A stretch of 64,000 nucleotides of DNA from Ichthyophis bannanicus (Eukaryota > Chordata > Amphibia > Gymnophiona > Ichthyophiidae). Below, one piece after another: positions 18,599-27,712 of this stretch. Positions within the stretch are counted from its first letter, which is position 1; each line of letters opens with the position of its first letter. Both the position numbers and the translations under genes were made by a program. A model generated the notes under the pieces. It searched no databases. It saw only the letters and a program-made list of their open reading frames with translations, and had not been told where the DNA came from. The stretch covers positions 13,678,305-13,742,304 of the forward strand of contig CM066048.1 of NCBI GenBank assembly GCA_033557465.1. The letters run 5' to 3'.

Positions 18599-18959
18599 GG
18601 GGCAAAATGACGGGGTATGACTACCATCACGTCCCCGCCATAGTTGTTGGAACACGCGCAGTGGTTGCGCTAGTAATGGCGAACACAATGGTTATGTATC
18701 CATAATGTTGCACAGGTCAGGTCGCACCGTGATATTGCACATGTTGATTTGCACATTGTTTTATGTATTCCATGATATTGCATGTCAGTTTGCACGATTG
18801 AAAGTTTTGCACATGCTCGTTTGCACTGTTAAAAGTTTGCCCATGATTGTTCTCGCATGGGTTTTGCACATGACTTAATAAATCTTGATTGAAGTCCTGG
18901 CATCCACTGCATTATACTTCACATGCCAGGGCGCCCCTCCACAGCAGCGCAAAGCTCGG
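18599..18959 (+). other. DIRS-B 3' untranslated region
   Basis: No gene. It contains a series of 'catgttgatttgcacattg / catgatattgcacatg' imperfect repeats (about 18710-18870) and an AATAAA at 18878-18883 that could serve as polyadenylation signal for the sense transcript. Confidence 0.55.
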
Positions 18960-19070
18960 GAGTCACCAGGTGTGGCTGACTCATCCTGCTTGTCCTAGGA
19001 GAAAACGATGTTACTTACCTGTAACTGGAGTTCTCCGGGGACAGCAGGATTAGTCAGCCACACCATCCCA
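18960..19070 (+). repeat. DIRS-B internal complementary region (ICR)
   Basis: The left half (to about 18998) is the reverse complement of the outer left ITR edge (cctgcttgtcctaggagaa). The right half (acgatgttacttacctgtaactggagttctccgg...) is the reverse complement of the outer right ITR edge. The abutted ends mimic the circle junction, the hallmark that lets DIRS elements complete their ends during replication. Confidence 0.85.
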
Positions 19071-19149
19071 CCCTTCCTCCCCTATCAGAGGCCGCCCTGG
19101 CCTCCGCCGTACCGCTCCCTAGCACGACATCTCAGCTAGTGACAAACTG

Positions 19150-19325
19150 ACCAGCTAGGGGCGGTCCGGGGGTTGGGCTACTGGGACTCATGCTCAGAGG
19201 GGCTAAAAGCCCTTCTGGGCTATAGAGAGGACTTCCGTCTCGGCGCCGTCGGATGACGTCACCAGGTGTGGCTGACTAATCCTGCTGTCCCCGGAGAACT
19301 CCAGTTACAGGTAAGTAACATCGTT
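19150..19325 (+). repeat. DIRS-B right inverted terminal repeat
   Basis: Reverse complement of 13110-13268, with a second TGACGTCA at 19254-19261. It extends outward through 'ggagaactccagttacaggtaagtaacatcg'. The outer edge has the inverted arms GTTAC/GTAAC around AGGTAA, including a consensus splice-donor word CAG|GTAAGT at 19308-19316. Confidence 0.9.
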
Positions 19326-20470
19326 TTCCTCAATGTAATCAAGACTTCCATTTTCTTGAAATTGATGCTCATGTTGTTTGATTGGAGTCAGCTTTCTGAT
19401 TCGTTTAGGCAGGTTGTTAACTTGTCATAAGTGGGGTTATCTATGTCCAAAGGGGAGTATATTGTATCATCTGCATATATATGGTATCTTATTTTATGTT
19501 CTTTAAATATGAAGCAAATCGGCTGGATGTATAAGTTGAACAGTAGAGAGGAAAAGGCGTAACCTTGGGGTATTCCTTGATATTGGGGGAATGTTATGGA
19601 GGATTTGTGTTCAATTTGCACATATTGGGATCAGTCGGTAATATATGATTTGAACCATTTGAGGATTTGTCCTTTTATGCCTATGTGTTTAAATCTAGAG
19701 AGGAGGATATTGTGATTCACATTGTCGAATGCAGATGTAATGTCCAGGAATATGAGAATAAATGCTTGTTTGGATGAGGGTGTCAAATAAAGCTAGTAGG
19801 AGCATTTTGACCCCCTGGAAAGGTCGAAATCCATATTGTTGTTCATCTAGCGGTGCATATGAGTCTATGAAATCTTGGAGCTTTCGTTGGACTGCTTTTT
19901 CAGTGACTTTGGCTATGAATGATATGCTGGCAATTTATTTATTTTATTTATTTAAAGTTTCTTATATACCGCGCTCTTTAGCATCAGCGCGGTTTACATG
20001 GAACAAAACATTCTCAATACATTTGAAAAACACGTATGAGTTACATATAACAGGGAAATAAACTTGGGAAAACAAGGATAACTATCTACAATAACGAATA
20101 ACTATTTACATAAGTTCAACTAGTATAGAGATTTTAGTGATTATAGCAATGGGTCTGTAGGAGGATGGTTCATCTTTGTTGAGGTTTTTGTTCTTTAGGA
20201 TGGGACGAATTGTGGACAGTTTGAGTGAGTTTGGCAAGATTCCCTATTGTAGTGATTGGTTAACTATGTTCAATAAAATAGGGGCGATTTCAGTTTTTGT
20301 TGCTTTGATCCATGCAGCCGGACAAGGATCTAGTGGGGAGGTGGTTGTATTGATTTTTGTGATTATATCTATTATTTGTCTGCAGTCTATGATGCGGAAT
20401 GAATGCCATCCATTGGTATTAGCTGGGAGCATTGTCAAGGGGGAAGGCCTTAGAGGTCCTTGTGTCCTTC
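19326..20470 (-). pseudogene. L2 copy b, RT domain, with a small L2 (copy c) inserted
   Basis: 19621-19388 (minus) carries GIPQGYAFSSLLFNLYIQP and YHIYADDTIYS, the catalytic part of the L2 reverse transcriptase. 20477-20244 carries the more upstream SPLDPCPAAWIKATK block. Between them, 19929-20105 is a separate short L2 3' end whose tail 'atttattttatttatttaaag...ataccgcgctctttagcatcagcgcgg' begins at 19929. Stops and frame shifts throughout. Confidence 0.8.
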
Positions 20471-21133
20471 TCCACACATATCCAACATGTAGCTAAGACC
20501 TGCCGCTTCTTTCTCTACAACATTAGCAAAATCCGCCCCTTCCTTTCTGAACACACTACTAAAACCCTTGTCCACTCCTTAATCTCTTCTCGCCTCGACT
20601 ACTGCAACCTTCTCCTTACTGGTCTCTCTGTGAGCCATCTCTTTCCCCTTCAATCTATTCAAAATTATGCTGCTCGACTAATCTTTAACCAGCCTCGCCA
20701 TGCCCACATTACTCTTCTTCTCAAGTCGCTTCACTGGCTCCCTATCCAATTACGCATCCAATTCAAACTTCTCCTCCTAACCTATAAATGCATTCACTCT
20801 ATAGCCCCTCATTATCTTTCATCTCTCATCTCTCTCTACATCCCCTCTCGGGAACTTCGCTCTTCTAACAAATTGCTTCTATTTAGACCCTCCACTCGCA
20901 CCGCTAACTCCTGACTTTGCTCCTTTCACCTTGTTGCACCGTATGCCTGTAACAACCTACCTGTGTCTGTACGCCAAGCACCCTCCCTGGCCCTCTTCAA
21001 GTCCAGGTTGAAAGCCCACCTCTTCACTGTCGCTTTCAGATCCTGACTTCTATCCTTTGTCCTAACCTGACTCCCGTCCTTTGTCATGTCTAAAACTGTA
21101 AATGCCATACTTGCCCGAATTGTAATTGCCATA
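20471..21133 (+). pseudogene. L2-clade LINE fragment on the plus strand, RT C-terminus
   Basis: The open part to 20914 carries SRLDYCNLLLTGLS, QNYAARLIF, LHWLPIQLRIQFKLLLLTYK and YIPSRELRSS. After TGA 20912-20914 the homology continues as NNLPVSVRQAPSLALFKSRLKAHLF to about 21040. It belongs to a different L2-type subfamily and lies opposite to the surrounding L2 copies. It is 5' truncated and ends against DIRS-A. Confidence 0.8.
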
Positions 21134-21263
21134 TTCCTCTTCGTCTCTCCGGGCTAGTCCAGGAACAGAAGGGTTGTCAATCCCATTCAGCAGCTGAGGA
21201 CTGAAAACTGAAAAGTTTCTCCTGTCAGACTATCTAGCTCCCCCTGACGTCAGCTACTCAGTC
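21134..21263 (+). repeat. DIRS-A left inverted terminal repeat
   Basis: Reverse complement of 26695-26807. It carries TGACGTCA at 21245-21252. The outer edge 'ttcctcttcgtctctccggg' is mirrored in the ICR. Confidence 0.9.
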
Positions 21264-21726
21264 TTTCAGTCCTCAGCAGCTGAATAGGACGTGTAGCCTG
21301 TTGGCTCCCGGAGAGGCTCAGAAGAATCATCAGTTAGGAGTTTGGTTTTAGCCAGGACTGGGGGTTTTTAGGCGTTCTGGCAGAGCATCCTTCCCATACC
21401 AGTTTGGCTACTTTATCTTTCTCAATGTAAAAAAAAAAATAAAAAAATACAGTGTAGCTGGTAACGGTATTTGAGATCGGGGGCAGAGCCTGCTCACCGC
21501 CTAAATACCATCGCAGCACAGCCCCAGATTTTCCTCCCTTTGCCATTTATTACTGTTCCTCCATGTCTCGCTAGCAGCGGGAAGTGGGAGTGCGGCCAGT
21601 CCGGTGAGTTTGGGCTGCTTATGGTCTCGGTAGGCCCGGGGAGTGTTGTGGGGTGCTAGGGGGCCAGGCGTGCTTCTGTCGGGCTCTGCTTCCTTCAGCC
21701 TTCGCTGCCCGTTTCAGCGGGAGTGC
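21264..21726 (+). other. DIRS-A 5' untranslated region
   Basis: Sequence between the ITR and gag. It holds an A-rich run (21429-21447) and CG-rich sequence near 21580-21720. I see no separate gene. Confidence 0.6.
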
Positions 21727-23328
21727 ATGTTGACAGCGTCGGCGGGTTGTCTGCAGTGTGGGAACCGCCGAGGACTGGCCGGACCGGGAGTCTGTAGATC
21801 GTGTTTTTGCGGCAGCTGTCAGTTGGAGAGAGTGTTTGGGGGCTTAATGGACACTGTTTCGCTGTCGGGCGATGTCGGGGAGGCCTCTAAAGCCAAGCAG
21901 ATTATGGCGGGAACGGCGGCCATTTTATCTTCAGGAGCTCCTTCCTCCGCGCCTCAGGGAAAGCCGGAGAAAAGGAAAGCAAAGTCCAAGAAGCCCTCCT
22001 CTGCTGAGGAGGGGACTAAAGGGCTCCCTGAGAAAGTTTCTCACAGTGTGGAGTCGTTGTTTTCCCCGGATTTCATTTTGGTGTTCCATAAAGCATATCT
22101 TTTGAAAGTAGAGCAGGTTGGCAGCACAACTTTATCACAGCCCTCCGTTCCCCCTCCCATCTTGGCAGAGCCGCAGATGGTACTTCAGGGCTCAGATCCA
22201 GGTGAGGGAACCTCTAAAGTGGATAGACTCCCAGATAATGGGGCTGATTTCTTTGGGCCCTCGCTCCCTGCCACTCCTTTGGTGGAGGAAGGAGAGCTCA
22301 TCTCTGAGGCAGATTTGGATTCCTGGTCAGGGGAACTGGAAGAGGGGGAGATTGCACCGGGCGATGACCCTAATGTTTTTCGGGTATTTCGCAAGGAGGA
22401 GCTGGGAGCTCTGATTGTGCAATCTTTGGCAGCGCTTAATATTGTCACGCCCATGGTCCCACAAGAGCCGTTAGAGGATCCCTTATTGCAGGGGTTTAAA
22501 GTGGAGCATCAGTGTTTTCCGGTCCATAGAGTGATCAAGCAAATGATTGAGTCTGAGTGGGAATGCCCGGAGGCGTCTTTGCGCGGTAGTCGGGCTATGG
22601 GGCGTCTCTACCCGGTACCGCAAGAGGAGAAGGACTTGTTACGCATGCCTAAAGTTGACGCCTTAGTCTCCGCGGTAACAAAGAAGACGACCATTCCGGT
22701 GGAAGGTGGAGCAGCTCTCAAGGATCTTCAGGATAGGCGGTTAGAGACCATTTTGAAACAAGTTTTTGATTCGTGTGCACTTGCGCTGCAAGCATCAGTT
22801 TGTGGAGCGTATTTGTCACGAGCTTCCATCTGTTGGCTCCAGGGGGAGTCTGGAGGGGACAAGGAAGGGTCCTTGGGGGCCGAGGGAGCGAAGTTAGAGT
22901 CCGCGGTGGCTTACCTGGAGGACATCTTCTACGACTTGGTTAGGATTTCTGCAAAATCCATGGCATCAGTTGTAGCTGCTCGTAGATTCCTCTGGCTGAG
23001 GAATTGGGCAGCGGATGCATCTTCTAAGACTCGGCTCAGTAAGCTGCCCTATAAAGGTAAGCTACTTTTTGGGGAGGCTCTGGAAAAAATTGTGAAAGAT
23101 CTAGGAGATTCCAAAGGCGGGCGGCTGCCGGAGGATCGTCCTAAGATGCCGAGGCCCGGATCTCAGCTCAGGGGTCAAGCCAGAGATACTCGAAGATTTC
23201 GAGGACCTCGTTTTGCACCTTATCAGCGTGGTCGATTTAGTTTAAGGGGTCAGCCCTTTTGTGGAGCGAGGGGGTTTGGTAGAGGATACTTGCCCCCTCA
23301 GCAGAATGCCTCCAAGAAGCCACAATGA
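21727..23328 (+). CDS. DIRS-A gag-like protein
   Basis: Start chosen at 21727 (MLTASAGCLQCG) because DIRS-C and DIRS-E gags begin just before the same C-x2-C ... C-x2-C cluster; 533 codons. The order is: Cys cluster, basic KRKAKSKK stretch, a FSPDFILVFHKAYLLK segment, the acidic EEGEIAPGDDPN motif, FPVHRVIKQMI, the highly conserved SAVTKKTTIPVEGGAALKD block, AARRFLWLRNWAAD, and a Gly/Arg-rich C-terminus. It stops at TGA 23326-23328. Conserved blocks are shared with DIRS-C, D, E and G. By family analogy it binds element RNA. Confidence 0.88.
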   Translation: MLTASAGCLQCGNRRGLAGPGVCRSCFCGSCQLERVFGGLMDTVSLSGDVGEASKAKQIMAGTAAILSSGAPSSAPQGKPEKRKAKSKKPSSAEEGTKGLPEKVSHSVESLFSPDFILVFHKAYLLKVEQVGSTTLSQPSVPPPILAEPQMVLQGSDPGEGTSKVDRLPDNGADFFGPSLPATPLVEEGELISEADLDSWSGELEEGEIAPGDDPNVFRVFRKEELGALIVQSLAALNIVTPMVPQEPLEDPLLQGFKVEHQCFPVHRVIKQMIESEWECPEASLRGSRAMGRLYPVPQEEKDLLRMPKVDALVSAVTKKTTIPVEGGAALKDLQDRRLETILKQVFDSCALALQASVCGAYLSRASICWLQGESGGDKEGSLGAEGAKLESAVAYLEDIFYDLVRISAKSMASVVAARRFLWLRNWAADASSKTRLSKLPYKGKLLFGEALEKIVKDLGDSKGGRLPEDRPKMPRPGSQLRGQARDTRRFRGPRFAPYQRGRFSLRGQPFCGARGFGRGYLPPQQNASKKPQ

Positions 23329-25254
23329 AGGGCGGCAGGTCCAGGCGGAGGTGCCGGTGGGCGGCCGGTTGCAAGGGTTCCTCTCCGTCTGGACCTCCAT
23401 AACCACGGACCGTTGGGTCCTAGATATCATACGCGAAGGTTATGCGTTGGAGTTTGCTCAGCCTCTGCCAAACTGCTTCGTGAGGTCTCCGTGCGGGTCT
23501 CAAGCAAAGAGGAATGCGGTGTGGGACACGCTTCTGCGGTTGTTGTGACTCAAGGCGGTGGTTCTGGTGCCACCCGACCAGTGCGGCTTAGGTCGGTACT
23601 CGATTTATTTGGTAGTCCCCAAGAAGGAGGGATCTTTTCGACCCATCCTCGATCTCAAACACGTCAATCGGTGTTTGCGGGTGCCTCACTTTCGTATGGA
23701 GACACTGCGATCTGTGATTCGAGCGGTGCAACCGGGCGAAGTGCTCTCGTCCATAGACCTCACGGAGGCGTACCTTCACATTCCCATCCGAGCCGAGCAT
23801 CACCAGTTTCTGCGTTTTGCCGTGCCAATGGGTCACTTTCAGTTTCGGGCATTGCCGTTCGGATTGGCCACGGCTCCTCGGACCTTCACGAAGGTCATGG
23901 TGGTCGTAGCGGCGGCATTGCGGGAGGAGGGGATCCACGTTCACCCCTACCTCGACGATTGGTTGATTCGAGCTCGTTCTCATGCGGATTCGGTTTCCTC
24001 AATGGCTCGGGTGGTGCAGGTTCTGCAAAGTCTAGGTTGGATAATCAATCGGGCGAAGAGTCGGTTGTTGCCGACTTGTCGTCTCACTTATTTAGGGGCG
24101 TTGTTCGACACTCAGATTGGATCCGTGTTCCTTCCCGAGGAACGTGTTCACAAGATTCTACGGCAAGTGCAGGCATTTCTGCGGTTGAAGGCTCCCACGG
24201 TCTGGAGGTATTTACAACTCCTAGGGTCCATGGCGGCGGCCTTAGATCTCGTTCCGTGGGCCACGGCCCATATGCGGCCTCTACAAAGCTTCTTACTGAG
24301 CCAGTGGTCCCCTCCGCTCCATCCCCTGCACCGCAGGTTGCCGTGTCCGGAGGAAGTGGCGTCCTCGCTTCATTGGTGGCTCGACCCTCTCCATCTTCAG
24401 GCTGGAGTTCCCCTAAAAGAGCCAGATTGGATGTTGGTCATGACAGATGCCAGTCTCGTCGGGTGGGGAGCTCATTGTCAAGCTCAGGTGGCGCAGGGCG
24501 CCTGGTCCGCAGCGGAGAGCGGGGCGCCAATCAATTTGTTGGAACTCCGAGCGGTGCGGTGGGCGCTGCTGGAGTTCCAGAGCCTCGTTGTGGGCAGAGC
24601 GGTTCGCGTGTTCTCGGACAATCTGGTAACGGTTTCGTATATCAATCGACAAGGGGCACGGGCAGTGCCGCCTTGTTGGCAGAGAGCCGGCTTTTGATGT
24701 GCTGGGCAGAGACTCATCTGTTGGCGCTTTCGGCAGCGCACGTGGCAGGAAAAGACAATGTTCAGGCCGACTATCTCAGTCGCCATACCTTAGATCCCGG
24801 GGAGTGGGAGCTCAATGCTGCGGTCTTCCACGACATCTCCGTACGGTTGGGTCAGCCGGTCATGGACCTGATGGCGACATTCGCCAATGCCAAGGCGACT
24901 CGATTTTACAGCCGATGCAGGGAGCGTATGTCAGAGGGCCTGGACGGTCTGGTGCAACCCTGGCCGAGGGACGTCTTGCTTTATGTGTTCCCACCGTGGC
25001 CGATGATCAGCAGAGTGGTTCAGAAGATTGCGGGTCACGAGGGTACCGTGATTCTCATAGCTACGGATTGGCCAAGGAGGCCGTGGTATGCCGATCTGGT
25101 GCGACTGCTGGTGGCTTGCCCTTGGCGCCTGCCCAACTGGTCCAATCTCTTGTATCAGGGTCTGGTCTTAATGCCGCAGGTGGATCGGTTCTCGCTTACA
25201 GCTTGGCTATTGAGAGGGAGCGCTTCCAGCGGAGGGGCTATTCCGCGGCCGTGA
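23306..25254 (+). pseudogene. DIRS-A RT / RNase H / methyltransferase-like ORF with one stop and one 1-bp deletion
   Basis: A possible start is the ATG at 23306, overlapping the gag end in the +1 frame. TGA at 23546-23548 interrupts the N-terminal region. RT: RPILDLKHVNRCLR, SSIDLTEAYLHIPI, ALPFGLATAPRTFTK, HPYLDDWLI. RNase H: MTDASLVGWG, INLLELRAV, FSDN. Near 24655 one G is missing from a G-run (INRQGGTGSA expected), shifting the rest (AAHVAGKDNVQADYLSR, then PVMDLMATF and YVFPPWPMI of the methyltransferase-like region) into another frame to 25254. Two lesions only, so this is a young copy. Confidence 0.88.
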
Positions 25255-26267
25255 TCGCTACTTTGCTAAAGTCCCGGCGCAAGTCTACTTCCCTGGCTTA
25301 TGTTCGCGTGTGGCGGATTTTTGAGGCTTGGTGCTTGGAGAGGGGATTGCGTCCTTTCTCCGCGCCTCTTCCAGCTATTCTCGCCTTCCTTCAAGGGGGG
25401 CTCGAGAAAGGTCTAGCGCTTAATACCCTCAAGGTTCAGCTAGCGGCACTAGCGTGCTACAGGGGCAAGGTGCAGGGCGCGGTGCTGTCGGCGCATCCGG
25501 ATGTGCATCGCTTCCTCAGGGCGGCCAAGAATATCAGACCGCCACGGTGTTCCGTGATGCCGGCTTGGGATTTGAATTTAGTTTTGGAAGCCTTGACCCA
25601 GCCGCCCTTCGAAGCGGGTAAGTCCGTTAGTTTACAGCATCTCTCCTGGAAGACTGTTTTTCTAGTAGCCTTATGCTCGGCACGTAGAATTTCCGATCTA
25701 CAAGCTCTTTCCTGTCGCAGCCCGTTTCTACAGTTCTCGGCAGAGAAGGTAGTTTTGAGACTAGTCCCGTCCTTCCTGCCTAAGGTAGTGTCAGAGTTTC
25801 ACGAGAACCAGCCAGTTTCTCTGCCAACTTTCTCGAGCGGAGAAGGAGGGGAGATACCCAGATCTTTGAAACTCTTAGATCTGGGCCGGGTGCTTCGCAA
25901 GTACCTTCGAAAGACCAAGCCGTTTCGGAGATCGGATCGACTGTTCATGCTCTTTTCAGGTAAACGTAAAGGGCAGGCAGCGTCTAAGGCGTCCATTGCT
26001 CGTTGGGTGAAGTGGGCGATAGAGTCGGCGTACGAGCTTAGAGGTCAGTCGCCTCCGGGCTCCGTTAAGGCTCATTCTACCCGGGGGTTAGCGTCGTCGT
26101 GGGCGGAGTTGGCCTTAGTTCCACCGGTAGACATCTGTAGAGCGGCGACGTGGTCTTCCCTTCACACTTTTTCTAGACATTATCACTTGGACGTGCATGC
26201 AAGGGAGGATGCGAGGGTTGGGGCTGCAACTCTTGTGGCCGGGCTCGCAGGACCCTCCCGTATTTAG
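24657..26267 (+). CDS. DIRS-A tyrosine recombinase
   Basis: The recombinase domain is open to TAG 26265-26267. Candidates for the catalytic residues are Arg in CSARRISDLQAL, His and Arg in AHSTRGLASSW, and Tyr in HTFSRHYHLDV. The N-terminal core domain contains RRKSTSLAYVRVWRIFEAWC and LAALACYRGKVQGAV. The frame continues upstream of 24657 (before the 1-bp deletion) as an open frame back to the gag stop at 23328, so the original ORF was about 980 codons and overlapped the RT ORF. The true translational start is unknown; no early ATG is obvious. Confidence 0.85.
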   Translation, partial: HGQCRLVGREPAFDVLGRDSSVGAFGSARGRKRQCSGRLSQSPYLRSRGVGAQCCGLPRHLRTVGSAGHGPDGDIRQCQGDSILQPMQGAYVRGPGRSGATLAEGRLALCVPTVADDQQSGSEDCGSRGYRDSHSYGLAKEAVVCRSGATAGGLPLAPAQLVQSLVSGSGLNAAGGSVLAYSLAIERERFQRRGYSAAVIATLLKSRRKSTSLAYVRVWRIFEAWCLERGLRPFSAPLPAILAFLQGGLEKGLALNTLKVQLAALACYRGKVQGAVLSAHPDVHRFLRAAKNIRPPRCSVMPAWDLNLVLEALTQPPFEAGKSVSLQHLSWKTVFLVALCSARRISDLQALSCRSPFLQFSAEKVVLRLVPSFLPKVVSEFHENQPVSLPTFSSGEGGEIPRSLKLLDLGRVLRKYLRKTKPFRRSDRLFMLFSGKRKGQAASKASIARWVKWAIESAYELRGQSPPGSVKAHSTRGLASSWAELALVPPVDICRAATWSSLHTFSRHYHLDVHAREDARVGAATLVAGLAGPSRI

Positions 26268-26287
26268 GAACTGCTTTGGTACTTCCC

Positions 26288-26395
26288 TTTTGTTCCTGGA
26301 CTGGCCCGGAGAGACGAAGAGGAAGAAGAAATTAGGCCTTACCTGCTAATTGTCTTTCCTTGAGTTCTCTCCGGGCCAGTCCAGGACCCACCCGT
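26288..26395 (+). repeat. DIRS-A internal complementary region
   Basis: The left half (tgttcctggactggcccggagagacgaagaggaa) mirrors the outer left ITR. The right half (attaggccttacctgctaattgtctttccttgagttctctccgggccagtcc) should mirror the outer right ITR, which is truncated in this copy. It includes the complement of a CAGGTAAGG terminal word. Confidence 0.85.
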
Positions 26396-26694
26396 TGTAG
26401 TTGCGAGCTGGCCCCTAAGAGCACGTGGCTGGTTGCCATAGCTTCCATGGGTGGCAATGCATGGGGAGCAGTAAAGGTGTTTAAGGCGTTCAAACAGAGT
26501 ATGGCAACACTTACTGATGATATTACAACCTTAAGAAATACATATAGAGTAAAAAAAAAAAAAATGAAAGGAAGGATGCAACGCTAGAGTGCAGTTAGCG
26601 GGGCTTTTTGGTTTGGTTTGTACATAGTTCCGCAGTTACACTGATCGTTTAGGAGGTTTTTTGCTAGTTGGTGAGCTGCTTTGACAGTAAGTAG
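26396..26694 (+). other. DIRS-A 3' region
   Basis: Non-coding sequence between the ICR and the right ITR, with an A-run at 26552-26564. No gene seen. Confidence 0.55.
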
Positions 26695-26807
26695 ACTGAG
26701 TAGCTGACGTCAGGGGGAGCTAGATAGTCTGACAGGAGAAACTTTTCAGTTTTCAGTCCTCAGCTGCTGAATGGGATTGACAACCCTTCTGTTCCTGGAC
26801 TGGCCCG
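26695..26807 (+). repeat. DIRS-A right inverted terminal repeat, truncated
   Basis: Reverse complement of the left ITR, with TGACGTCA at 26705-26712. It ends at 'ctggactggcccgga' inside a 23-bp tandem array, without the terminal hairpin seen in the other copies. Confidence 0.88.
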
Positions 26808-26868
26808 GAAGGGAGGAGTGGCCTGGCCCGGAAGGGAGGAGTGGCCTGGCCCGTAAAGGGAGGAGTGG
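26800..26868 (+). repeat. 23-bp tandem repeat, three units, at the DIRS-A/SINE junction
   Basis: Units 26800-26821, 26822-26844 and 26845-26868 are each close to cctggcccggaagggaggagtgg. Each unit joins the end of the DIRS ITR (cctggcccgga) to what looks like the 5' start of the SINE (gggaggagtgg). Confidence 0.85.
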
Positions 26869-27142
26869 TCTAGTGGTTAGGACAAGGTACTTCAGGCCGG
26901 AGGGCCGGGGGTTCAAGTCCCACCTGGGGACAGCAATCTCAGGCGGGAGGGACTGGGATTTCTAGTCCTATAGGCACTCCTTGTGGTCTTGGGCAAGCCA
27001 CTTAACCCTCCATTGCCCATGTTCCCTGTAAGTATTAGCGTATGTGTGTCATGTCCCCTCGTGTTAAATGTATCCCCCAATTGACCGCTTTGACCTGGTG
27101 AAAAGCGGTATATAAATACAGCTAAATAAATAAATAAATAAA
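26858..27142 (+). mobile_element. tRNA-derived SINE with an L2-like 3' end
   Basis: A pol III promoter is visible: A box tggtctagtggttag (26866-26880) and B box ggttcaagtcc (26910-26920). The body contains cttgggcaagccacttaac (26988-27006), a core word shared by L2 LINEs and their SINE partners. The tail is 'aaaagcggtatataaatacagctaaataaataaataaa'. It probably uses L2 machinery for mobility. Confidence 0.85.
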
Positions 27143-27708
27143 AGATCTTTTTTTATTTTGGCTAACTCGGCTGTATACTATTTTTCTGAATGTTTGCGAG
27201 GAGGTTTCAGGGTCTTGGTTGTTGGTTTGGCTGATGTAGCAATCAATGAATTCCATTTTATTAGTAATTCATCAAAGTCATTTGAGGAGGAATCAAGATG
27301 AGGTATGGAGGAATTTATAAAAATATCATGCTTTATGATGGAGGTTAGGTGATGATGCGGGAGTAGGAGGGGGTAATGGTAAGGTAAAGATGAAGTGTAT
27401 TAGGGAGTGGTCTGACCAAGGGATCTGTGATATTTGCGGGGGAGGGGTGTGGGTTGAGTATTCAGTTGTAGGTTTTGGAAGGAAAACCAGGTCGAATGTA
27501 TTTCCCTTACTGTGGGTAGGATGATGATGTATTATTATTTGCTGGTATCCCATCTCATCCATTGAGTCCAGGAACACATTTATCTATGTGTGAGGAAAGA
27601 ACAAAAGGTTGCAATCGCCTAGAATGATATGAGGCTTCCTTATCGAGGAGGAACAGGCAGATTCAAGGATTGCTGTAATGTTTTGGTGATTGGGTGTGGG
27701 TGGTCTGT
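27143..27708 (-). pseudogene. L2 LINE endonuclease fragment (probably copy b)
   Basis: 27577-27326 (minus) encodes FLDSMDEMGYQQIIIHHHPTHSKGNTFDLVF and IPWSDHSLIHF, the C-terminal half of an L2 AP-endonuclease including the SDH motif. Upstream coding (YRPPTPNHQ) continues to 27708, where an insertion begins; the endonuclease resumes at 29221. Confidence 0.8.
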
Positions 27709-27712
27709 ACAC

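Larger units (their letters stand above)
13110..19325 (+). mobile_element. DIRS-B: full-length DIRS-type retrotransposon with open ORFs
   Basis: A 6.2-kb element bounded by ITRs (13110-13268 and 19150-19325) with an ICR near 18960-19070. Gag, RT/RNase H and tyrosine recombinase frames are all open. It lies inside L2 copy b, whose sequence resumes at 19326. There is no obvious target duplication, as expected for DIRS elements, which integrate by a tyrosine recombinase. The lineage is diverged from DIRS-A, C, D and E, most clearly in gag. Confidence 0.92.
21134..26807 (+). mobile_element. DIRS-A: near-intact DIRS-type retrotransposon
   Basis: ITRs at 21134-21263 and 26695-26807 match as inverted repeats (caggaacagaagggttgtcaatcc...tgacgtcag). 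The ICR is at about 26288-26395. The right edge is short by about 50 bp compared with what the ICR predicts, being cut at a 23-bp tandem repeat. Gag is open. RT carries one stop and a 1-bp deletion. The recombinase is open. It is inserted between L2-type sequences. Confidence 0.92.

Noticed and set aside
26866..26940. tRNA gene
   Set aside because: A and B boxes are present, but no full cloverleaf; the B box is followed by an L2-type core and A-rich tail. It is a SINE.
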